DNA from: Paraburkholderia monticola
GTDB lineage: Bacteria > Pseudomonadota > Gammaproteobacteria > Burkholderiales > Burkholderiaceae
Direction of reading: 5' to 3'
DNA length: 64,000 bases
Assembly: GCF_001580545.1 (NCBI RefSeq)
Contig: NZ_LRBG01000037.1
Span: forward strand, 620,001-684,000
The translations under genes were made by a program, and so were the position numbers. Position 1 is the stretch's first letter. Every line of letters starts with the position of its first letter. Shown here piece by piece: positions 1 to 8,135 of the stretch. The notes below the pieces were generated by a model. That model had not been told where the DNA came from, did no database searches, and worked only from the letters and a program-made list of their open reading frames with translations.

Positions 1-262
1 GCAACGGATCGATCGCGAAGAAGCCGAAATCCGCGCGCTCCTCGCTGACCGCCTGCACCGATTGGCCGGCCGTATCGAAGACCACCAGCTCCAGTTCGAC
101 GTTCAATCTGGCGGCGAACGCGCGCGCGAGATCGATCGATACGCCGAACGGTTCACCGGACTCAGGGTGACGATTGGCGAGGATCGGGTTGCCGAGATTG
201 ATCGATGCGCGCAGTTTGCCCGTGGGTGCAAACGCGGCGACGACGGAGGGATCGATGGTCAT
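1..262 (-). CDS. Family 3 substrate-binding protein, partial (cut by left edge)
   Basis: The first 87 residues of a periplasmic-binding-protein-like domain are visible. The start at 262 gives MTIDPSVVAAFAPTGKLRAS, followed by a segment with GEPFGVSIDLARAFA and then VSEERADFGFFAID, the pattern of family 3 (polar amino acid) solute-binding proteins. No signal peptide is present, so it may be cytoplasmic or act as a sensor-like binding protein. It lies downstream of the glucarate gene set on the same strand but beyond a strong hairpin, so it is probably a separate unit. The C-terminal part is outside the window. Family assignment is fairly sure; the ligand is unknown. Confidence 0.7.
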   Translation of the reverse strand, partial: MTIDPSVVAAFAPTGKLRASINLGNPILANRHPESGEPFGVSIDLARAFAARLNVELELVVFDTAGQSVQAVSEERADFGFFAIDPL

Positions 263-289
263 AAGGGCTCGCGTGGCCTGAAAAGAAAA

Positions 290-327
290 GGGCGGGGCAC
301 GCGGATGATTCGTCGCGTGCCCCGCCC
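290..327 (-). terminator. Intrinsic terminator after the MFS/glucarate operon
   Basis: A 14-bp perfect inverted repeat (GGGCGGGGCACGCG at 290-303 and its complement at 314-327) with a 10-nt loop. Read on the minus strand it is followed by a T-rich run (CTTTTCTTTTC). It sits 34 bases beyond the stop of the MFS gene ending at 361, so it should end the minus-strand glucarate transcript. Confidence 0.85.
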
Positions 328-360
328 ACTTTACTACCGGCAAGCGTTACTTCAGTTACT

Positions 361-1650
361 TCAATCGCGCAACTTCACTGCCGTCATTCGCGGCATCAGC
401 AGATGGATGATGCCCAACGCAACCAGATACGCCGATGCGCCGACCGTAAAGAGCGCCCAATACTGCCCAGTGCGCTGCAAGGTCTCGCCGATCACGCCGG
501 AGAAGAAGAACGAGCCGACCATCCCCGCCACGCCGCCGATGCCGACCACCGTGCCGACCAGCCGCTTCGGAAACACGTCGCCGACCGTCGTGACGAGGTT
601 CGCCGACCAACCCTGGTGCGCCGCCGCCGCGAGACCCACGGCGAACACCGCGAACCACAGGCTCTGGAAATACGACAAGGTGGCGATCGGCACCACGCAC
701 AACGCACAAACGAGCATCGTGAGCTTGCGCGCGAAATTCGGCTTGTTGGTGCGCGCCATCAGGCGCGACGACAGCCAGCCGCCCGCCACGCTGCCGACCG
801 ATGCCATCGTATAGATCGCGATCAGCGGCAGGCCCATGTTGCCGATGTCGATATGGCGCGACTCATTGAGCCACTTCGGCAGCCAGAACAGATAGAACCA
901 CCACACCGGATCGGTCAGCAGCTTGCCGAAGACGAACGCCCACGTCTCGCGGTATTTGAGCACCGACAACCAGCTGACTTTCTGTTCGACGACTTCTTCG
1001 CGATCCGCATTGATGTAGTCGAGTTCTTCCTTCGACACCGACGGATGCTCCGAAGGCTGCCGATAAACCAGCAGCCAGACGGCCAGCCAGATGAAACCGG
1101 TCGCGCCGCCCGCGATGAACGTCGCGCGCCAGCCCCACATGACCGCGGCGATCGGCACGAAGGCAGGTGCGACGATGCCGCCGATCGTCGCGCCCATGTT
1201 CCAGAAGCCCGTCGCTAGCGCGCGCTCCTTCTTCGGAAACCACGTCGCCGTGGTGCGGATCGCAACGGGAAAATTCGCCGCTTCGCCGAAGCCGAGCAGA
1301 CCGCGCACGGCCGCGAAGCCCGGCACGGTCGATGCCACCGCGTGCAGCATCGCTGCCAGGCTCCACAGCGCCATCGCGCTGCCGTAGACCTTCTTCGTGC
1401 TGACACGGTCCGCGATGCGGCCGAAGATCGCGAGGCCTACCGCATAGGCGACCGTAAACACCATCACGGTCTGCGCGTACTGCACCTGGTTCCAGCCGAT
1501 GTCCTTTTGCAGCAGCGGCGCGAGCAGCCCGAGCATCTGACGATCCATGTAGTTGATCGTCGTCGCGGCGAAGATCATCGCGCAGATGGTCCAGCGGTAT
1601 CGTCCGACGGCCGTACTTGCTGCGGCCCTCGTGGCTTCTATTGTTTTCAT
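361..1650 (-). CDS. MFS transporter, anion:cation symporter (hexuronate/ExuT-like)
   Basis: A 429-residue major facilitator protein with about 12 hydrophobic segments. The N-terminus has the ACS-family signature INYMDRQMLGLLAP in TM1, and the loop 2 motif FGRIADRVSTKK follows. The predicted role is proton-coupled uptake of a sugar acid such as hexuronate, galactarate or glucarate at the inner membrane. ATG at 1650 is preferred over TTG at 1653 because CAGGAG lies at ideal spacing. It is the last gene of a minus-strand set with a second ACS carrier and glucarate dehydratase, which supports sugar acids as substrates. The exact substrate is inferred from context. Confidence 0.85.
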   Translation of the reverse strand: MKTIEATRAAASTAVGRYRWTICAMIFAATTINYMDRQMLGLLAPLLQKDIGWNQVQYAQTVMVFTVAYAVGLAIFGRIADRVSTKKVYGSAMALWSLAAMLHAVASTVPGFAAVRGLLGFGEAANFPVAIRTTATWFPKKERALATGFWNMGATIGGIVAPAFVPIAAVMWGWRATFIAGGATGFIWLAVWLLVYRQPSEHPSVSKEELDYINADREEVVEQKVSWLSVLKYRETWAFVFGKLLTDPVWWFYLFWLPKWLNESRHIDIGNMGLPLIAIYTMASVGSVAGGWLSSRLMARTNKPNFARKLTMLVCALCVVPIATLSYFQSLWFAVFAVGLAAAAHQGWSANLVTTVGDVFPKRLVGTVVGIGGVAGMVGSFFFSGVIGETLQRTGQYWALFTVGASAYLVALGIIHLLMPRMTAVKLRD

Positions 1651-1699
1651 CAAGTCTCCTGAAGGTTTTTGGAAATGGTGTCGATACGGTTCGATGCGA

Positions 1700-3028
1700 T
1701 CAATGCGCGGAGGCGGGCAAGCCTTCGCGCGGGCTCATGCGGGAGAAGAACACGACGCCGGCGGCCACCACCGACATCACCGCGAGTCCAGTCAGTCCTC
1801 CTTCGATCGAGCCGGTCTTCTGTTCGAGCAAGCCGAAGGCTGCCGGCGCGACGAAGCCGCCGAGGTTGCCGATCGAGTTGATCAGCGCCAGCACCGCCGC
1901 GGAAATCCGCGCGTCGAGATAGCCCTGCGGAATCGGCCAGAACAGCGCCGAGGCCGCCTTGAAGCCGATCGCCGCAAAGCAGATCGCGACGAACGAGAAC
2001 AGCGCGCTCCCCTGGCCGGCCGCATACATGCCGAGCGCGGCGATCAGCAGTACGACCGCGACCCACGCCTGCTGGAACTTGAAGCGCGCCGCGAGCATCG
2101 CGAACAGATACATCGCCACGATCGAGATCAGCCACGGAATCGAGTTGAACAGGCCGACCTGCAAATCGTTGAAATCGCCCATCTTGCGGATGATGCTGGG
2201 CAGCCAGAAGGTCGCGCCGTAGATGGTCAGCGACACCGCGAAGTAGATCAGGCAAAAGATCAGGATTTGCGGATCGCGCAGCAGCGCGCCCAGCGATGGT
2301 TTGACCGGGTGCGCGGCGGCGCGCTGGCGTTGCTCTTCCTCGACCTCATCGAGCACCGCATCCTGCTCGGCGCGAGTGAGCCACGCGGCGTCGCGCGGCT
2401 TCGAGTCGAGCCACAGCCAGATGAAGCCCGCGAGCAACACCGAGAACATGCCTTCGATCAGGAACATCCACTGCCAGCCGCGCAGTCCCGCGCCTTCGAT
2501 CAGCATCAGCCCGCCCGAGATCGGTCCGGACAGCACCGACGCGAGCGCCGAGCCGCTCAGGAAGATCGCCATCGCCTTGCCGCGCTCGTTGCTCGGCAGC
2601 CATTGCGTGAAGTAGTAGATGACGCCGGGAAAGAAGCCCGCTTCGGCTGCGCCGAGCAGGAGCCGCATCGCGTAGAACGAGGTTTCGCCGCGCACGAACG
2701 CCATGCCGGCCGCGGCCAAGCCCCACGTGAGCATGATGCGTGCGAGCCATAGCTTTGCGCCGAAGCGCTGCAGCAGGATGTTCGACGGCACTTCGAAGAT
2801 CGCATAGCTGACGAAGAAGAGCCCCGCGCCGAGCCCATAAGCCGCCGCGCCGATGCCCAGATCGGCGCTCAGATGCTGGCGCACGAAGCCGATGTTCACG
2901 CGGTCGATGTAGTTGACGATGAACATCACGACGAACAGCGGCAGCACGCGCCACTTGATCTTGCGCACCGCGCTCGCCAGCGGGCCGGCGCGCTCGGGCC
3001 GTGCCGCGTCGGCAATGGGGCTACTCAT
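1700..3028 (-). CDS. MFS transporter, ACS family (second sugar-acid carrier)
   Basis: A 442-residue 12-TM facilitator with VMFIVNYIDRVNIGFV in TM1 and the later EVPSNILLQRFGAK motif, typical of the phthalate/tartrate/glucarate branch of the ACS family. The start at 3028 has AAGGAG upstream. It is about 50 bases from the next MFS gene and about 90 bases from glucarate dehydratase, all on the minus strand, so the three are probably co-transcribed. Two carriers of one family in one small operon suggests different substrates, for example glucarate and galactarate, or different affinities. This is inference; the fold is clear. Confidence 0.87.
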   Translation of the reverse strand: MSSPIADAARPERAGPLASAVRKIKWRVLPLFVVMFIVNYIDRVNIGFVRQHLSADLGIGAAAYGLGAGLFFVSYAIFEVPSNILLQRFGAKLWLARIMLTWGLAAAGMAFVRGETSFYAMRLLLGAAEAGFFPGVIYYFTQWLPSNERGKAMAIFLSGSALASVLSGPISGGLMLIEGAGLRGWQWMFLIEGMFSVLLAGFIWLWLDSKPRDAAWLTRAEQDAVLDEVEEEQRQRAAAHPVKPSLGALLRDPQILIFCLIYFAVSLTIYGATFWLPSIIRKMGDFNDLQVGLFNSIPWLISIVAMYLFAMLAARFKFQQAWVAVVLLIAALGMYAAGQGSALFSFVAICFAAIGFKAASALFWPIPQGYLDARISAAVLALINSIGNLGGFVAPAAFGLLEQKTGSIEGGLTGLAVMSVVAAGVVFFSRMSPREGLPASAH

Positions 3029-3114
3029 GGAGTTGTCTCCTTCGATGCGACGCGCGGGGCGCGTCGCGGGTCAGGTGCCGCGTGTCGTTGTTCTGTGCGG
3101 CTCGCAGGCGCGGA

Positions 3115-4389
3115 TCAGAAGCGTGGGTTCTTGCCGGTGAAGCCCGGCTCGTACTTGCGCATCTGCGTGAGGTCATCGCGATTGCGCACGCCGCACGACA
3201 GATACTGCGCATGCAGTTCGGCAAGCCGCTCGCGATCGAGCTCGACGCCGAGGCCCGGCGTGGTGGGTACGCGCACCGAACCGTTGTCGAACTTCACGCG
3301 GCCGCCCTTGATGACTTCTTCTTCCTGCCACGGGTAGTGCGTGTCGCAGGCATAGGTCAGGTTGGGGATGCTCGCCGCGACGTGCGTCATTGCCATCAGG
3401 CTGATGCCGAGGTGGGAATTCGAGTGCATCGACATGCCGAGATCCCACAGCTTGCACATGCGCGCGAGCGTTTGCGTGGCGCGCAGTCCGCCCCAGTAGT
3501 GATGATCCGACAGCAGCACCTTGACCGAACCCATCTCGGCGCCGCGCCGGAAATCTTCCATCGTCGTGATCACCATGTTGGTCGCGAGCGGCAGGCGCGT
3601 GTGCTTCGCCAGCTCGGCCATCCCTTCGAGACCCGGGCACGGGTCTTCGTAGTATTCGAGCAGCTCGTCGAGTTCAGGGGCCGCCGCGATGCTCGTTGCG
3701 AGCGTCCAGTTGGCGTTCGGATCGAGGCGCAGAGGCACGCCGGGGAAAGCCTGATGCAGCGCGCGCATGCAGGCGATTTCGTGCGCCGGTTCGAATACGC
3801 CGCCTTTCAGCTTGATGCTCTGGAAGCCGTACAGCTCGATCATCCGACGCGCTTGCGCGACGATCTGCTCGGGGCTCAGGCCTTCGCCCCATGCATCGGG
3901 CGCATAGGGCTTGTCGATGTGCTCGGCGTATTTGAAGAACAGATAGGCGCTGTAGGGCACTGCGTCGCGCACCTTGCCGCCGAGCAGATCGACGATCGGC
4001 GCGCCGACGATCTGCCCTTGCAGGTCGAGCATCGCGACTTCGAGCGTGCTGATGACCTTCGGCGCGTTCTTCGCCGCATGCGAGCCGGGCGCGAGTTCGA
4101 ACTCGACCGCGCCTGGGCTCGCCTTGATGGTGGCCCGCACGCGCTCTTCCATGCGATTGAGGTCGAACGGCGACAGGCCCAGCACCAGCGACTTCGCCTG
4201 CTCGAGCACGCGCAGCATCGGCTCGTCGCCGTAAGTCTCGGAGATGCCGACGCGGCCGTCGCTCGTCTCCAGCTCGACGATGGCGCGCAGCGCCCAGGGT
4301 TCGTGGATCCCGGCGGCGTTGAGCAGCGGGCCGTCGCGGAAGGCGATCGGGGTGATGCGCACCTGCGTGATGGTGATGTCGCGAGTCAT
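3115..4389 (-). CDS. gudD: Glucarate dehydratase
   Basis: A 424-residue enolase-superfamily enzyme that dehydrates D-glucarate (and usually L-idarate) to 5-keto-4-deoxyglucarate in the cytoplasm. Visible catalytic elements, numbered from the chosen start: KLK at K193/K195, metal ligands D223 and N225 in LDPNANW, E248 in YEDP, N271 in ATNM, and the D295/H326 dyad (LLSDHHYWGG and HSNSHLGI). Length matches the family. A longer reading from 4443 adds 18 residues with no family match and would place the start inside an operator-like palindrome, so ATG at 4389 was chosen. It is first in the operon with the two MFS carriers. Later pathway steps (KDG dehydratase/aldolase) are not in the window. Confidence 0.93.
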   Translation of the reverse strand: MTRDITITQVRITPIAFRDGPLLNAAGIHEPWALRAIVELETSDGRVGISETYGDEPMLRVLEQAKSLVLGLSPFDLNRMEERVRATIKASPGAVEFELAPGSHAAKNAPKVISTLEVAMLDLQGQIVGAPIVDLLGGKVRDAVPYSAYLFFKYAEHIDKPYAPDAWGEGLSPEQIVAQARRMIELYGFQSIKLKGGVFEPAHEIACMRALHQAFPGVPLRLDPNANWTLATSIAAAPELDELLEYYEDPCPGLEGMAELAKHTRLPLATNMVITTMEDFRRGAEMGSVKVLLSDHHYWGGLRATQTLARMCKLWDLGMSMHSNSHLGISLMAMTHVAASIPNLTYACDTHYPWQEEEVIKGGRVKFDNGSVRVPTTPGLGVELDRERLAELHAQYLSCGVRNRDDLTQMRKYEPGFTGKNPRF

Positions 4390-4439
4390 GATGGCAATCG
4401 GCAAGGGAACAAGGGGAATTTGATGGAACGGATAGTAAA

Positions 4440-4457
4440 GCACTAATGTATTAGTGC
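4440..4457. promoter_or_regulatory. Operator-like palindrome, gudD side
   Basis: GCACTAATGTATTAGTGC is a perfect 8+2+8 palindrome 51 bases upstream of the gudD start. Its right half, with the following bases (4449-4466), recurs at 4539-4556 as TA[T/C]TAGTGC[G/C]TCAG[T/C]GGG. GntR/FCD regulators bind short palindromes in divergent promoters, so this is the probable binding site of the neighbouring regulator. Assignment is inferred. Confidence 0.65.
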
Positions 4458-4538
4458 GTCAGTGGGGTAAATACTCATGTCCACTTTTTGGTGAATTCGG
4501 GCCGCAAGCCCGCTGGAAGGGGCGGGCGTCGGCTATAG

Positions 4539-4556
4539 TACTAGTGCCTCAGCGGG
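4539..4556. promoter_or_regulatory. Second operator-like copy, gntR side
   Basis: TACTAGTGCCTCAGCGGG matches 15 of 18 positions of 4449-4466 near gudD and is 44 bases before the regulator start. It directly abuts a possible -10 (TATAGT, 4534-4539). This placement would allow autoregulation. Only a half-palindrome is conserved here. Confidence 0.5.
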
Positions 4557-4599
4557 CGGCCACGCCGATCCCGCGTGCCTCCACGCTTCAGTTTTTGCC

Positions 4600-5304
4600 A
4601 TGAAAAACCACGCTCATTCGTCGACGGTGACGCGGCTCGACCGCTCCCGCCACGCCGCGCCGCAAGTATTCGAACGTCTGCGCGAAATGATCCTTTCCCT
4701 CGAACTGACGCCGGGCACGGTGCTCTCCCGCACCGAGCTGGCGAACCGGTACGGGTTGAGCCAGACACCGGTGCGCGACGCGCTGATGAAGCTCGGCGAG
4801 GAAGGCCTCGTCGACATCTACCCGCAGCACGCGACGGTCGTCAGCCAGATCAACGTGACGTCCGCGCTGCAGGCGCACTTCCTGCGGCGATCGATCGAAC
4901 TGGAAGTCGTGCGCACGCTCGCGGAGCAGCGCAACGCCGCGCTGATCGCCCAGCTGCGCGAGACGATCGCGCGGCAAACGGAACTGCTCGACCTGAAGAA
5001 CTACGAGCAGTTCTCGCTGCTCGATCAGGCGTTTCATCGGCAGATGTACGAGGCGGCGGGCGTGCCGCAGCTCTGGGATCTGGTGCGCAGGCTGAGCGGC
5101 CATATCGACCGGCTGCGGCGGTTGCATCTCCCGGTGGAGGGCAAGACGATGGCGGTGGTGCGCGATCACGCCGAGATCATCGATGCGATTGAGCATGGTG
5201 ATGTCGAGGCCGCGCAGGCGGCGCTGCGCAAGCATCTGTCGGGAACGTTGAATCAGATCGATCAGATTCGCACGAGTCATCCGAATTTTCTGGCGGATGG
5301 GTGA
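4600..5304 (+). CDS. GntR-family regulator, FCD (FadR) subfamily
   Basis: A 234-residue regulator. Residues about 22-85 form the winged helix (VFERLREMILSLEL, then SRTELANRYGLSQTPVRDAL). The rest is an FCD ligand-binding domain with the metal-ligand histidines typical of this group (FHRQMYEAAG, later DHAEIIDAIEHGD and LRKHL). It is divergent from gudD across a 210-bp gap holding two copies of an operator-like motif, so it most likely represses the glucarate operon and responds to a sugar acid or its breakdown product. The HTH/FCD call is firm; the effector is inferred. Confidence 0.88.
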   Translation: MKNHAHSSTVTRLDRSRHAAPQVFERLREMILSLELTPGTVLSRTELANRYGLSQTPVRDALMKLGEEGLVDIYPQHATVVSQINVTSALQAHFLRRSIELEVVRTLAEQRNAALIAQLRETIARQTELLDLKNYEQFSLLDQAFHRQMYEAAGVPQLWDLVRRLSGHIDRLRRLHLPVEGKTMAVVRDHAEIIDAIEHGDVEAAQAALRKHLSGTLNQIDQIRTSHPNFLADG

Positions 5305-5318
5305 CGGCGTGAGTGGGT

Positions 5319-6380
5319 ATGAGCTCGAGGCTTAGCGCGGTATTGACCGCGCTTGCCGCCGCGGCGCTGTTCGGCGCCGCGACGCCCTTCGCCAAAGCGC
5401 TGCTCGGCTCGATGTCGCCGTTCATGGTGGCGGGCCTGTTCTACCTTGGAAGCGGCATCGGTCTCGGCGTGGGCATCATCACCCGCCGGATGCGGCGGCC
5501 GTCGGCGCAAGCCGGGCATGAACACCGGTTTCAGAAAAGCGAATTGCCGTGGCTTGCCGGCGCGATCGCCGCCGGTGGTGTCGCCGGACCGGCGCTGCTG
5601 ATGCTGGGGCTGTCGAGCACGCCGGCCGCGACCAGCTCGCTGCTGCTGAATCTCGAGGGCGTGCTGACTGCCGTCATCGCGTGGGTGGTGTTTCGCGAGA
5701 ACGTCGATCTGCAGGTGTTTCTCGGCATGGTTGCGATCGTCGCCGGTGGCGTGATGTTGTCCTGGGCGCCCGGGGAAAGAGGTGTGCCGGCCGGTGCTCT
5801 GCTGATCGTCGGGGCATGCCTGTGCTGGGCGGTCGACAACAACCTCACGCGCAAGGTGTCCGCCAGTGACGCGATGATGATCGCCTGCCTGAAAGGCCTG
5901 ATCGCTGGTCCCGTGAATCTTGCCATCGCAATCGCTCTAGGAGCATCACTGCCGTCCGCGACCACGGTGGGCGCTGCCATGCTTACGGGGCTCGCCGGCT
6001 ACGGCGTGAGTCTCGTTCTCTTCGTCGTCGCGCTGCGTCATCTCGGGACGGCACGCACGGGCGCTTACTTCTCGGTTGCGCCGTTGTTTGGCGTCGCCAT
6101 TTCGTTGCTGATCTGGCCGGCGCAGCCGTCCGTCAGCTTCTGGATTGCCGCGGCACTGATGGCGCTTGGTATCTGGCTTCATGTACGGGAGCGGCACGAG
6201 CATGAGCATCACCACGAACTGATCGAGCACTCGCACCGGCATCGGCACGATGAACATCATCAGCACGAGCACGATTTTCCGTATGACGGTCACGAACCGC
6301 ACACCCATCCGCACGTCCATCTGCCCATCACACATTCGCACGCGCATTTCCCGGACATCCACCATCGTCATCAGCATTAG
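5319..6380 (+). CDS. DMT/EamA-family permease with histidine-rich tail
   Basis: A 353-residue inner-membrane protein with about ten hydrophobic segments in two EamA halves (first AALFGAATPFAKALLG, second AVDNNLTRKVSASDA). The last 66 residues, after the final membrane segment, hold 26 histidines in HEH, HRH and HTHPH clusters and would be cytoplasmic or periplasmic metal ligands. That tail points to handling of a divalent metal (Ni, Co, Zn) rather than the usual amino acid or metabolite export. A GTG at 5313 is an alternative start; neither has a clear Shine-Dalgarno. It begins 14 bases after the GntR gene, so read-through is likely, although the functions look unrelated. Confidence 0.8.
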   Translation: MSSRLSAVLTALAAAALFGAATPFAKALLGSMSPFMVAGLFYLGSGIGLGVGIITRRMRRPSAQAGHEHRFQKSELPWLAGAIAAGGVAGPALLMLGLSSTPAATSSLLLNLEGVLTAVIAWVVFRENVDLQVFLGMVAIVAGGVMLSWAPGERGVPAGALLIVGACLCWAVDNNLTRKVSASDAMMIACLKGLIAGPVNLAIAIALGASLPSATTVGAAMLTGLAGYGVSLVLFVVALRHLGTARTGAYFSVAPLFGVAISLLIWPAQPSVSFWIAAALMALGIWLHVRERHEHEHHHELIEHSHRHRHDEHHQHEHDFPYDGHEPHTHPHVHLPITHSHAHFPDIHHRHQH

Positions 6381-6583
6381 TCGGTGAATCGGCAAGGCTG
6401 GGTGTTGGCTGAACCACGGTCATTCTGGCGGACTCACCCGGCAACCCTAGGACCTTGGTCCGATTGACCCCGGATGCACACGTGTCACCCTTGCACTGCT
6501 CACGCAGGCGCCAGCGGCGTGCACGCGGCAACAGCCCGTGAGCGACACGAAATATCGATACGCAACCCGTTGCGGAGGACGCC

Positions 6584-6841
6584 ATGTCTGCATGGAGCCG
6601 GAAGTTCGCGGCCACGGCCATTGCTTTGGCTCTGGTGGCTTCCGCGGGAACCTCCCTGGCAACCGAACAGGCTCAGCAACGTCGCGCCGGGCGTGACGTT
6701 CGTCAAGAAACGCGCCAGGGTTCCCGCCACACGAAGCAGGAGTGCAGGGCCACGGACCAGAAGAGCAATTCGCAATGCCGTCAGGACAAACGGCACACCA
6801 AGCAGAACGGCCGTCAGGCGGCGAGGAATATCAAGTACTGA
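6584..6841 (+). CDS. Small exported basic protein, unknown function
   Basis: 85 residues with a signal peptide (hydrophobic run TAIALALVASAGTSLA, probable cleavage after SLA). A very polar mature part follows, rich in Arg, Gln, Lys and Thr, with two cysteines and repeated RQ..R..H.K patterns. GCGGAGGACGCC before the ATG gives a good ribosome site. The export call is well supported; I recognise no domain. A periplasmic stress or structural role is possible but not shown. Confidence 0.6.
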   Translation: MSAWSRKFAATAIALALVASAGTSLATEQAQQRRAGRDVRQETRQGSRHTKQECRATDQKSNSQCRQDKRHTKQNGRQAARNIKY

Positions 6842-6925
6842 GCGTTGGCGTGCGCCAGCCAGTGCTGAACCAGCGACGGCACGGGAAGGCCCATACGGCA
6901 TGGACCAGATCGATTGGGGAACCTG

Positions 6926-7315
6926 ATGCGAGCCTACCGATATGCAGCGATGTGCGCCCTGCCATTCATGATCGTTGGCTGTAATACGCCGCCCATCCCA
7001 CCGGGCAAACCCGTTGATATCCCGACTGCCCTCGAACAGGTTCTCAATGGCCTGTGCAACTTCAAGAAAGATCAGGCCGGCCGGAAGCAGGATATGGGCG
7101 TTGCCATTGATTCGATCACGGTGGAGCTCAACCTGTCCGTCGACGGCGCAAGGAATCCCCCTGTGGCGGTCGCGCCGGACATCCAGTTCATTCCCACGGT
7201 TAGCTATGGCGGGATCATCACGGCAAACACGGGTAGCAGACTCGTGCTCACTCTGAAGAGCACGGGCAGCGGCGCCCACGGCGGCGACTGCGATGTCGCG
7301 GCACCCGCCAAATAG
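6926..7315 (+). CDS. Small lipoprotein, unknown function
   Basis: 129 residues with a type II signal ending in the lipobox IVGC (ALPFMIVGCNTPP). ATG at 6926 with GGGGA just upstream is preferred to TTG at 6914. The mature part has an alternating beta-type pattern (VAIDSITVELNLSV, then GSRLVLTLKSTG) that vaguely recalls the trypsin-co-occurring (trypco2) fold; this is a weak resemblance only. It follows the small basic exported protein by about 85 bases. Lipoprotein status is likely; function is unknown. Confidence 0.62.
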   Translation: MRAYRYAAMCALPFMIVGCNTPPIPPGKPVDIPTALEQVLNGLCNFKKDQAGRKQDMGVAIDSITVELNLSVDGARNPPVAVAPDIQFIPTVSYGGIITANTGSRLVLTLKSTGSGAHGGDCDVAAPAK

Positions 7316-7385
7316 AAATTTCCCTCGCTCGACGTATCGTTGTTCCCGCGTGCCGCGTCCATGACCACGGCCACCGGGTTGCCGT

Positions 7386-8102
7386 TCAGCTCGCGCTCAC
7401 GCTGTCGAGCTCCGTCTCCGCCAGGCCGTACTTCGCCATGCGAGCCCGGTGGTCCGCCGAACCGAGGTATTTCCGGAGCTGCTCGTTCACCGCCTGCAGA
7501 AGGCCATCATTGCTCCGGTTGAACGAGAAGGCGCCGACGGGCGCTCGTCCCGCGTTGCTCTGCCCGAGCGAAACCGCTTCAAGCTCGCTACTGTCGCGGG
7601 CGAGGACACGACTTCCCACTGCCGTGCTCGCGTAGGCGTCGATCTGTCCTGCGAGCAGCGCGTCGATCGCGTGGGGTTGGTCCTTGAACGTCACGACCTG
7701 GCTATCGCTCACGCCCGCCGACTTCGCCGCATCGAACTGAACCGTCCCGGCGACGATCCCAAGCCGCGCGTCATGGCGCGCCGCGACGGCCGCGTAGCTC
7801 GTCAGCGCTTTCGGATTGCCATGAAGCAGCAAAAAGCCATCGGCTAGCGACCAGACCGGCACGCTGAACGCCACGCGCTGCGCTCGCTCGGGCGTCACGA
7901 AGATGGGCACGTTCATGTCCCAGCGACCTTCCTGCACGCCAGGCAGAAGCTCTTCGAACGAGGTCAAATGATGTTCGATCGAGTCGACTCCGATCGCTCG
8001 CAGCGTCACGTCGGCGAGTTCGATGTCGGCGCCCGTCACGCGATGATCGTCAGCGGTCCAGTAAAAGGGCGGTTCCTCGATATATGCGATTCTTACTTTC
8101 AT
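7386..8102 (-). CDS. Family 3 solute-binding protein without signal peptide
   Basis: 238 residues of a complete type 2 periplasmic-binding fold: IAYIEEPPFYWTADDHRVTG at the N-terminus, then GADIELADVTLRAIGV, RWDMNVPIFVTPERAQRV and DALLAGQIDAYAST. There is no signal peptide, so it is either cytoplasmic or exported some other way. The start at 8102 has GGAG upstream. It lies 33 bases after the aminotransferase gene on the same strand, so the two form an operon, perhaps for sensing or handling an amino acid. No permease or ATPase is adjacent. The fold is confident; ligand and location are not. Confidence 0.75.
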   Translation of the reverse strand: MKVRIAYIEEPPFYWTADDHRVTGADIELADVTLRAIGVDSIEHHLTSFEELLPGVQEGRWDMNVPIFVTPERAQRVAFSVPVWSLADGFLLLHGNPKALTSYAAVAARHDARLGIVAGTVQFDAAKSAGVSDSQVVTFKDQPHAIDALLAGQIDAYASTAVGSRVLARDSSELEAVSLGQSNAGRAPVGAFSFNRSNDGLLQAVNEQLRKYLGSADHRARMAKYGLAETELDSVSAS

Positions 8103-8135
8103 CGTGGGGCTCCATAGATCAAAGGTGACGATAGG

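Noticed and set aside
1553-2752. A 399-codon plus-strand frame across the MFS genes
   Set aside because: Shadow of two well-supported minus-strand membrane proteins; it contains no hydrophobic segments or recognised domain.
3001-4446. A 481-codon open frame on the plus strand opposite gudD
   Set aside because: It is the antisense shadow of a high-GC coding region. The minus strand has clear catalytic motifs of glucarate dehydratase; the plus frame is Arg/His/Ala-rich and has no family match.
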